Assembly: GCA_039683515.1 (NCBI GenBank)
Contig: JBDKRG010000044.1
Location: forward strand, 3,750 to 67,749
Source: JAJFUE01 sp039683515
GTDB lineage: Bacteria > Sumerlaeota > Sumerlaeia > MVZB01
Length of the DNA: 64,000 nucleotides
Reading direction: 5' to 3'
Shown: one piece after another, positions 57,601 through 64,000 of the stretch
How positions within the stretch are numbered: the first letter of the stretch is position 1
Layout of the letters: each line of letters starts with the position of its first letter
Position numbers and translations under genes: made by a program
Notes under the pieces: generated by a model
What the model was told of the DNA's origin: nothing
Database searches by the model: none
The model's input: only the letters and a program-made list of their open reading frames with translations

Positions 57601-60600
57601 CCAGGAGCTGGACGCGTTGGGCGACCTGGCGCTCGGGGCCGGCCAGCTCGACCGGGCCGAGAATTATTTCCGCCGCGTGCGCGAAGTCGCGCCCGACGAC
57701 ATCGGCGGGCAGGAGCGGCTGGCCAAGCTGCTCGAGGCGCGCGGCAAGCTGGAGGAGGCGGCCGACGCCTTCGCCGAAGTTCTTGAAATTTACGAGGCCC
57801 ACGGCGAGGTCGCGCGCTCGCTCGAAGTCATGCAGAAGCTGCGCCAGCTCAAGCCGGACGACGTCAAGCTGCGCACTCGCCTGGCGCGCAAGCTGACGGA
57901 GGCGGGCGAGCGGCGCGAGGCGGCCGACGAATGGCTGGCCCTCGTCGAGCTGACGGCCCCGTTCAAGAGCCGCAAGCACCTGGCGGCGATCCTCGATGAG
58001 GCCAGGCCGATTTTCGCCGAGGACTGGCCGTGGCGGCTGGCGTGCAACCGCAAGCTGGACGAGACCGGCTGCAAGGAGGCGCTCGAGGAGTGGGCGGCGC
58101 TTCAGGCCGACGCGCTCGCGGCGAGCGAGTGGCCGGTTTCGATCGAGGCGGCCGACGCCGGCCTCGCGCTCGACGGGGCGCGCGTCGATCTGCTCGAGGG
58201 GCGCGTCATGGCCCAGCGGCGGCTGGCCAATTACGGCGCCGCGGTCGGCGACCTGAGCCGGCTCGCCGGGCTGGCCACGGCCGACGGGCGCCACGCCGAC
58301 GCCGAGTCGTATCTGGCGCAGGCGATCCAGCTCCAGTCGGACAACCTGGAATTGCTCGAAGCCCTGGCCGACGCACAGCAGCGGGCGGGCCGGACCGAGC
58401 CGGCCGTCGCGACCCGGCGGCGGCTGGTGGCGATGTATCGCCAGCAGGGGCGGGCCGAACAGGCGATCGGGCACCTGCGCCGGCTGATCGATCTTCAGCC
58501 GGAGGACGGCGACCTCAAGGACCAGCTTGCCGGCCTCCTGATGGGGCAGGGCAACCGGGACGAGGCGCGCGAAATCTGGCGCGCGATGGCCGAGGCGTGC
58601 TTCGAGGCGGGCGACCTCGCGGTGGCGCAGGCCCGCTACGCGCGGCTCCTGGAGCTCTACCCCGGCAACATCGACATGCTGCGCCGGCTCGCCGACCTCG
58701 CCTACGAGGAAGGCGGCATGCTCAACGCGATGGGCCACTACGACCGGCTCCTCGAGACGCTGCACGCCGCGGGCGACGAGCCGGCGACGCTCGCCGAATA
58801 CAACCGCATCCTCGAGCTCGAGCCGGGGCACCTGCACCTGAAGGAGCGGCTCGCCGATTACCTCAACGAGCTCGGCCGCGCCGACGAGGCGCGCCGGATG
58901 CTGATCGAGGTCGTCGCCGTGTGGCGCGACGAGCGCGGCCAGTTCGACGACGCGCTGCGCGTGCTGGAGAGGCTCAAGGCGCTCTACCCGGACGATCTGG
59001 ACCTGCTCCGGCAGCAGGCGTTCATGCACGAGAAACTGGGGCGGGCCGACCTCGCGGCCGGCGTGTGGCGCGAGCTCGCCGCGACGCACCGCCGCGCGGG
59101 GGCCAACGACGCCGCGATCGAATGCCTCGAGCACGCCGCCGCGCTGGCGGTCGACTCGGCCGACGTGCAGGTCGAGGCGGCCGACATGCTGCGCCGCGAC
59201 GGGCGGATCGACGACGCCGTCGAGTACCTCCTGCGCGCCATCGAGATCCACGACCGCAACGACCGGCCCGAACCGATGGCGCCGATCCTGCGCCAGGCGA
59301 TCGAGCTGGCGCCCGGGCGGCTCGATCTGCCGGCCGCGCTGGCGCAACTGTTCGAGCGGCTCGAACGCGTGGCCGAGGCCGCCGACCAGTGGATGGCGCT
59401 GGCGCACCGGCATGAGTCCAAGGGCGACCCGGCCGCGTCGCGCGACATCTGCCTGCATTTGAAACAACTGATGCCCGAGCACCTCGACTGCCGGCGGCGG
59501 CTGGCGAAGCTGCTCGAGGCGGCCGGCGATCGCGTCGGCGCGATCCGCGAGCTGCGCGACCTGGCCCGGCTGGCCGTCGAGCAGCGCGCCCCGCGCGACG
59601 CGGCCGATACGCTGGAGCGGCTGCTGCGGATCGATCCGCACGACGAGGCGGCGATGGTCTCGCTGTGCGACCTGTGGGAGAAGCTCGACCAGCAGGAGGA
59701 GCACTACCAGGCGCTGGCCCGGCTCGAGGCGCATTACTGCGCGGCCGGCAAATACGACCACGCCCTGAGCGCGTTGGAGCGGCTGCGCAAGCTGCGCCCG
59801 GACGATCCGGAACTGGCCGCGCGCGGCATCGATCTCCTCGTGCAGACCGGCAACGGCGAGGAAGCCGCCGCGCAGGGGATGGTCCTCGTCGAGACCTGGC
59901 TCGAGCGCGACGACGAGCCCAAGGCGCTCGAGACGCTGCGCCGCGTCGCGGAGATCCGCCCCGAGGACAGCGACCTGCGCATCGAGCTGGCGCTGATCCT
60001 CAAGCGCCACGGCCACGCCGACGCCGCGAGCCAGGAATTCCACCTGTCGGCGCTCAAGATGTTCGAGGCCGGGCGGCTCGACGGCGCGCTCGCCGTCTGC
60101 TCGGCGGGGATCGAGGCGTTCGAGAACGACGCGACGCTGCGCGACCTGAGCGCGCGGATCCTGGCCCGGCTGGGGCGCTCGGCCGAGGCGATCGAGGCCT
60201 GGCTGCAGCTGGCCGCCGTCTACGACGAACAGGGCGAGACCGACCGCGCCCAGCGCGTCTACGAATCGGTGCTGGCCGAGGCGCCCGACGACCAGTCGGC
60301 GCTCGAGGCGATGGTCGAGTGGGCGCTGCGCCGCAGCCGGACCGCACTGGCGATCGAGCACCTCGTGCGCCTGGCCGAGGCGCATTACCTTGCCGGGCGG
60401 CTCCCCGAATCGATCGGGACGCTCGAGCGGATCGGCGGGCTCGACCCCGGGCGGCTCGACCTCAGGGCGCGCCTGGGCGAGCTGTATTGGGAGGCGGGCG
60501 AGATCGGCGCCGCGCAGAGGACGTGGCTCGAGACGGCGCGCGCCATGGACGCCAGGGGCGAGGCCGACGCCGCGCTCAAGCTCCTCGAGCGCGCCAGCGC

Positions 60601-63600
60601 CGCCGCCCCCGACGATATCGAAACCCTGGCCGAGCTGGTCCGGGCCGCGGACAAGGCCGGCCGCGCCGAGCTGCACCAGCGCGAGGGGATGCGCCTCGCC
60701 GGCGGCTATGAGCTGGCGGGCCGGCTCGACGACGCGCTGGCGATTTACGAAACGCTGAGCAGCCGCAACCCGGCCGAGCCCGCGTTCCTCAAGCCGATCT
60801 GCGAGCTTTACAGCCGGCGCGGGATGAAGCCCGAGGCGGTGGGGGCGTGGACGCGGCTCTTCGAGGTGCACCGCGACGGCCACCGGTTCGAGCCGGCGCG
60901 GCTGGCGCTCGAGTCGGCGCTGACGTTCGACCCCGAAAACCCCCGGCTGCTCGAGTCGATGGGCGACCTGTGCCTGACGCTCGGCCGCCGGCCCGAGGGG
61001 GTCGGGTTCCTGATGAAGTCGGCCGCCGCCCGGCGCGACATCGGCGAGTGGGGGCTTGCGCGCGACCTCGCCGAGCGGGCGCTCAAGCTCGACCCGCTCG
61101 ACATCGACCTGCGCCGGCTCCTTGCCGAGGTGCTCGAGGAGATGGGCCGGCAGGCCGAGGCCGCCGCCGAATACGTCCAGGTCGGCCGCGCCCTGGCCGA
61201 GGCGCATCGCGCCGAGGAGGCCCGCGCCGTCCTGAGCCACCTGCTGGTGCTGGATCCGGCGCGCCACGACGAGCGCGAGCTGCTCGCGCGGCTGCTGGCG
61301 CGCGAGGGGCGGATCGAAGAGGCGGTCGAGCAGTACCGGCGCCTGCTCGAATTCGTCGCCGGCGACGAGGACGCGCGCCCCGCGATCAAGTATTGCCGCC
61401 AGATCCTCGCCCTCGACAACGACAACGCGATGGCGCACGAGCGGCTCTGCGACATTTACGAGAAGGCCCAGAAGCTGCGCCAGGCGTTCAGCGAATGCGA
61501 GTGGCTGGCCGAGTTCCACGCCGGCTGCGGCGAGCTCGAAGCGGCGCTGAAGGCCGCCGGCCGCGGCCTCGCGTGGTTCCCCGAGGAGCTGGCCATGCGC
61601 CGCCGCGTGGTGGAGCTGCTGGTCGGCCTCGATCGCGGCGCCGAAGCCGCCGCGCAGCTGGTGCAGGTCGCCTCGCTCGCCGAGGCGCGCGCCGACGCGC
61701 CCTCGACCGCCTGGGCGCTTGACCTGGCCTGCAAGCTCGAGCCGGACGACCTCGAGCACCGTCGCCGCCTCGCCGATTTCCAGGAGCGCACGGGCGCGGC
61801 CGCCGACGCCCGCCAGACGCGGCTCGAGCTCATCGACCGGCTCCTTGCGGCAGGCGAGATGGAGCCGGCGCGGCAGCTGGCCGAGCGTGTCGTCGATTCG
61901 GCCGGGGCCGACGAGGCGGCCGTGCGCGGCCAGGTCGCGGCGATCTTCGATGCGGCCGGCCTGCCCGAGGTCGCGGCGTATCATTATCACCAGCTCGCGC
62001 GCGCCGCGATGGCCGCCGGCGATCCCGAGCGGGCGCGTGAGCTTGCCAACCGGACGCTGGGCCTGAAGGCGCGCCACGTCGGCGCCCGCCAGACGCTGAT
62101 CGAGGCGCTGGTCGCCCTGCACGAGGCGAACCAGGCCGTCGAGGAATACGACCGGCTGTTCGAGATCTACAACGAGATGGAGGAGTGGGAGCCCGCGCTG
62201 GCCACGCTGCAGTCGATGATCGAGCTGGCGCCGTCGCGGCCCGGGCCGCGACGCAAGCTGGTCGACCTGCTGCGCAGGATGAACCGCGGCGAGGCGGTGA
62301 TCGATCACCTGCGCCGGCTCGTGGAGCTGCACGTCAGCGCCGGCCGCCACCAGGAGGCGATCGAGTGCCTGCGCGAGCTGATGGTCGAGCGCCCCGAGGA
62401 CACGCGCGCGCGGATCCGCTACATCGACCTCTACACGCAGCTCGGCGACGAGGCCGAGCTGGCCGGCGACTACCTCGAGCTGGCGCGCATCTTCGCGCGC
62501 AAGGGGGCGCTCATCGAGGCGACCCAGATTTACGAAAAACTGATCGCGATCCACCCGACGCTGCTCGTCGCGCGCGAGGAGCTGATCCAGTTCCTGTTCG
62601 CGCAGGGGCAGGTCCATCGCGCCATCGACGAGACGCGCCAGCTGGCCGAGATGCTCGAGCAGTCGGGCCAGGCCGCCGAGCTGGGCAAGGCGCTGGAGCG
62701 CGCGCTGAACTATGCGCCCGACGACCTCGACCTGCGCCGGCGGCTGGCCGGCGTCTACCTCGCGACCAACCGCCGCGGCCAGGCGCTCGAGACGTTCCGC
62801 TCGCTGGCGCGCGCCTACGAGCAGTCGCGCGAGGAGCGGCCGCTCCTGAGCGTCTACGAGAAGATCATCGAGATCGACCCGCTCAACATCGACTACCGGC
62901 AGCGGCTGGCCGACCTGGCGCGCCGCGTCGGCGACACCGCGCTCGCGCGCACGCACCTCAGCATGCTCGCCAGCCAATACAACGAGCGCGGGCTGCACGA
63001 CCTCGCCGAGCAGGCGTGCCGGCGCATCATGGAGATGGAGCCGAACAGCATCAAGGCGGTCGAGGACGTCGTGCGCACGCACCTGCTGATCGGCTCGGAA
63101 ACCGACATCACGACCGACCTGACGACGCTCGCCAACCTCTACGCCGCGGCCGGCCGGCTCAACGAGGCGGTCAACACGCTGCGCCGCGTGCTCGACCACG
63201 ACCCCGACAACATCGAGTTGCTGCGCCGCTACATCGACTATTACATCCAGATCGGGCTCGAGCAGGACCTCGTCGACGAATACCTCAAGCTCGCCGAGCT
63301 CGCCTCGCGCGCCAACAACGTGCAGGAGGCCGCGCGCATCTACCAGCACCTGCTCGAGATCGTTCCCGGCAACCCCGAGATCCAGGGGCTCTTGAGCTCG
63401 CTCAGCGCGCGCGCCAGGTCGCAGACGCCCCGGCCCGACGAATCGACGCGCGGCCGGCTCGGGCGCGAGATCGACCAGCTCGAGCGGCTGCTGGGGATGA
63501 ACGCCGACAACCTGAACGCGCGCGTGCGCCTCGTGGAGATCTACGAGCAGATGGGCATCTTCGCCAAGGCCGACCCGCACCTGGCGATCGTGGCCGAGAC

Positions 63601-63769
63601 GATGCTCGCCCGCGGCGACATGGAGCGCGGCGCGGCGGCCGCGCACCGCTACCTGCAGCGCCACCCCGACGACTCGACGATGGCGCGCCGGCTCACCGGC
63701 GCCGAGGGCCGGCCCAGGACTGCCACCCCCGTCGACGAGCTCCTCGCCAAGCAGATCAAGATGCTGTAA
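54662..63769 (+). CDS. Giant TPR protein with N-terminal primase-type (CHC2) zinc finger
   Basis: 3035 residues, no signal peptide or membrane segment. The N-terminus carries a zinc-ribbon like that of DnaG primase: FCPVHHELAF (Cys44, His47/48) and YKCMMKHCPCFEGG (Cys66, Cys71, Cys73), then VEAALELSEKLNL. The rest is a continuous solenoid of TPR-type helix pairs (about 34 residues each), dozens in number, with few breaks. The end (ELLAKQIKML) is not a known domain. In DnaG the finger binds single-stranded DNA; here the target is unknown. A start at 54662 or the ATG at 54668 (MADLQ) is possible, with no Shine-Dalgarno. A protein-scaffold role on nucleic acid is a hypothesis. Confidence 0.85.
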   Translation: MNMADLQAILQQINQMIDGHAFARLIDYFPDKIQVSGSSLKCFCPVHHELAFRSLIINLRNNTYKCMMKHCPCFEGGTLVQFWSIYKQMEPVEAALELSEKLNLSVDVEMLKRLGTEYADKAKAALKAGDVAQARAMIDSALSLDTKNQKLRLFSAQVREAEGRADQALEERLAVLDGMLAAERLEDARKLLKTLNKAAQPNQAGLIEREIAIARLGEDGETLADALARLAGCRRQEGALDAAIAAMEEVIRLKPQDRAALAALADDYAAAGNQEPHFRALEALADLHRAAGDIDALLDVLGRLTQMRPEDYAAREKLIEALDQAGRAEEVRARRLHLVEEYGRLGQHRHAERLLGQLIEAEPENIELKRLQADLVRQSGDTDRAVKLYRALAASAAEAGQAEMAQEFYGHARTLDPANPELRLELADWKLASGDTDGGIFELFSLADFYFEAGRNDEARGLLDRIAGLVGTDLDKRLRIGRCLENNGLEAEACEGYHALTRALIEEKRLEAAQVVCKEARRLQPRRLETLDLRVEIELAQGRKLEAIEACRQTARACLAGKEDEAAEQILKRGIKIDRCETSIKTDLAKLYEKQGRRPLASEQWIEIALVRRAQGDQKGSNEAVREALRLTPDNREARVMLAEGLAGAGQTREALELWKELAREVSGGDAEIAGTMRLIQNGLELAPNDRELLGIAGRMLLATQGPAAARIYVEHWLDTFETQPDPVGAMAAWRLAVEHYPDDVAWRRRLASMLLADGNRDEAAEQFEKLREVMAGAGAEAEAVHEVLEQLVQLRPGRADLRRDQAESLIGLGRAREAVAIHEELGEQAIRNGDLEDGLAALERALEFVPDDAALIEKTARLCERTGHNDRAMEHYERLAEIGRRHSDRSRTMRVLEKLLAFNPDRRDLRGELAEIYLAEGDLDRAIEQHYRLAQTCPEGPAGAVAICRRLRQLAPEFVPGRELLVDGLIAAGQADEARQELDALGDLALGAGQLDRAENYFRRVREVAPDDIGGQERLAKLLEARGKLEEAADAFAEVLEIYEAHGEVARSLEVMQKLRQLKPDDVKLRTRLARKLTEAGERREAADEWLALVELTAPFKSRKHLAAILDEARPIFAEDWPWRLACNRKLDETGCKEALEEWAALQADALAASEWPVSIEAADAGLALDGARVDLLEGRVMAQRRLANYGAAVGDLSRLAGLATADGRHADAESYLAQAIQLQSDNLELLEALADAQQRAGRTEPAVATRRRLVAMYRQQGRAEQAIGHLRRLIDLQPEDGDLKDQLAGLLMGQGNRDEAREIWRAMAEACFEAGDLAVAQARYARLLELYPGNIDMLRRLADLAYEEGGMLNAMGHYDRLLETLHAAGDEPATLAEYNRILELEPGHLHLKERLADYLNELGRADEARRMLIEVVAVWRDERGQFDDALRVLERLKALYPDDLDLLRQQAFMHEKLGRADLAAGVWRELAATHRRAGANDAAIECLEHAAALAVDSADVQVEAADMLRRDGRIDDAVEYLLRAIEIHDRNDRPEPMAPILRQAIELAPGRLDLPAALAQLFERLERVAEAADQWMALAHRHESKGDPAASRDICLHLKQLMPEHLDCRRRLAKLLEAAGDRVGAIRELRDLARLAVEQRAPRDAADTLERLLRIDPHDEAAMVSLCDLWEKLDQQEEHYQALARLEAHYCAAGKYDHALSALERLRKLRPDDPELAARGIDLLVQTGNGEEAAAQGMVLVETWLERDDEPKALETLRRVAEIRPEDSDLRIELALILKRHGHADAASQEFHLSALKMFEAGRLDGALAVCSAGIEAFENDATLRDLSARILARLGRSAEAIEAWLQLAAVYDEQGETDRAQRVYESVLAEAPDDQSALEAMVEWALRRSRTALAIEHLVRLAEAHYLAGRLPESIGTLERIGGLDPGRLDLRARLGELYWEAGEIGAAQRTWLETARAMDARGEADAALKLLERASAAAPDDIETLAELVRAADKAGRAELHQREGMRLAGGYELAGRLDDALAIYETLSSRNPAEPAFLKPICELYSRRGMKPEAVGAWTRLFEVHRDGHRFEPARLALESALTFDPENPRLLESMGDLCLTLGRRPEGVGFLMKSAAARRDIGEWGLARDLAERALKLDPLDIDLRRLLAEVLEEMGRQAEAAAEYVQVGRALAEAHRAEEARAVLSHLLVLDPARHDERELLARLLAREGRIEEAVEQYRRLLEFVAGDEDARPAIKYCRQILALDNDNAMAHERLCDIYEKAQKLRQAFSECEWLAEFHAGCGELEAALKAAGRGLAWFPEELAMRRRVVELLVGLDRGAEAAAQLVQVASLAEARADAPSTAWALDLACKLEPDDLEHRRRLADFQERTGAAADARQTRLELIDRLLAAGEMEPARQLAERVVDSAGADEAAVRGQVAAIFDAAGLPEVAAYHYHQLARAAMAAGDPERARELANRTLGLKARHVGARQTLIEALVALHEANQAVEEYDRLFEIYNEMEEWEPALATLQSMIELAPSRPGPRRKLVDLLRRMNRGEAVIDHLRRLVELHVSAGRHQEAIECLRELMVERPEDTRARIRYIDLYTQLGDEAELAGDYLELARIFARKGALIEATQIYEKLIAIHPTLLVAREELIQFLFAQGQVHRAIDETRQLAEMLEQSGQAAELGKALERALNYAPDDLDLRRRLAGVYLATNRRGQALETFRSLARAYEQSREERPLLSVYEKIIEIDPLNIDYRQRLADLARRVGDTALARTHLSMLASQYNERGLHDLAEQACRRIMEMEPNSIKAVEDVVRTHLLIGSETDITTDLTTLANLYAAAGRLNEAVNTLRRVLDHDPDNIELLRRYIDYYIQIGLEQDLVDEYLKLAELASRANNVQEAARIYQHLLEIVPGNPEIQGLLSSLSARARSQTPRPDESTRGRLGREIDQLERLLGMNADNLNARVRLVEIYEQMGIFAKADPHLAIVAETMLARGDMERGAAAAHRYLQRHPDDSTMARRLTGAEGRPRTATPVDELLAKQIKML

Positions 63770-63777
63770 TAAGATTT

Positions 63778-63865
63778 TCACGCAAAAACGCAAAGAAAGA
63801 TGCAAAACCGCAAAAGGAACGACCAGAATTCATTTTGCGGTTTTGCTTTTTTGCGTTTTTGCGTG
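63778..63865. repeat. Inverted CGCAAAAA array
   Basis: The left arm (63778-63815) and right arm (about 63830-63865) are imperfect inverted copies rich in ACGCAAAAACGC, beginning 9 nt after the giant TPR stop. It can fold into an A/T-rich hairpin and might end transcription. Confidence 0.8.
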
Positions 63866-63904
63866 AGGAATGGAATCCTAGAGTGGTTGACAAAAAGAAT
63901 GCGT

Positions 63905-64000
63905 GAATGGCCGGCGGGGGCGCCGGCCCCACATCGAAAACAGCTATTTAGTATTGAATAGCTTATCGCACTGTGGCGCCGGCGCCCTCGCCGGCGATTC
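63905..64000 (-). repeat. 95-bp GC palindrome, copy 2
   Basis: Inverse-oriented near-identical copy of 36176-36270, including the inner GCTATT/AATAGC arms. It runs to the window edge and may continue. Confidence 0.9.

Noticed and set aside
54644..63805. A 3053-codon open frame antisense to the giant TPR gene
   Set aside because: It arises from the high GC and strong codon bias of the real gene (Leu/Glu/Ala codons lack reverse-strand stops). The product is low-complexity Arg/Leu/Val with no domain.

Overview
This window comes from a GC-rich bacterium. The standard start codons, a complete F-type ATP synthase operon, Sec signal peptides, one lipobox protein and secreted beta-helix proteins suggest a Gram-negative-type cell envelope. 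No rRNA, tRNA or phage structural gene was seen. The mix of neutral-ceramidase-like enzymes, repeat-rich secreted beta-helix proteins, TMTC-like membrane TPR proteins, an ETF/ETF-quinone oxidoreductase set and very large TPR proteins resembles uncultured Planctomycetota/Hydrogenedentota/Sumerlaeota-type genomes. That placement is a guess from gene content, not a phylogeny.

Layout. 1-1.6 kb: an XPB-type helicase (minus, cut by the window edge). 1.8-2.7 kb: a SAM methyltransferase with a repeat inserted in frame. 2.9-6.9 kb: a minus-strand ETF operon (ETF-quinone oxidoreductase, etfB, etfA). 7.1-11.7 kb: a NADAR/YbiA protein, then a secreted VWA protein, a sensor kinase and a response regulator. 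11.9-16.7 kb: guaB, a glgC-like gene plus an MFS transporter, and signal peptidase I. 16.8-25.0 kb: the ATP synthase operon on the minus strand (atpZ-atpI-atpB-E-F-H-A-G-D-C), interrupted between atpG and atpD by a GxxExxY nuclease-fold gene flanked by inverted repeats. 25.3-36.2 kb: an ion/anion permease and three paralogous secreted FN3/beta-helix proteins. 36.3-39.8 kb: rtcB, archease, a BrnTA-like toxin-antitoxin pair and trpS, all minus. 40.1-46 kb: an unknown membrane-anchored protein and a tandem pair of TMTC-like proteins. 46.2-51.7 kb: a DegT aminotransferase with a ceramidase-like gene, a DUF1629-like gene, and a second ceramidase-like gene. 51.8-54.3 kb: DoxX, ispF and a cyclopropane-fatty-acid synthase. 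54.7-63.8 kb: a 3035-residue TPR solenoid with a primase-type zinc finger.

The most unusual property is in the intergenic DNA. Nearly every spacer is filled by short-period (6-8 bp) degenerate arrays or palindromes of several families, often arranged as inverted pairs with a second family in the loop. They tend to begin within about 10 nt after a stop codon, and in two cases the element supplies the stop codon. One family (ends TTTGTCGCAGAG) flanks the GxxExxY gene like terminal inverted repeats and also occurs as an empty pair and as solo ends, which suggests a small mobile unit. A second family has entered a coding sequence in frame. A second candidate system is the run brnT-brnA-archease-rtcB, which places an RNA-cleaving toxin beside the RNA ligase able to reseal that kind of break.
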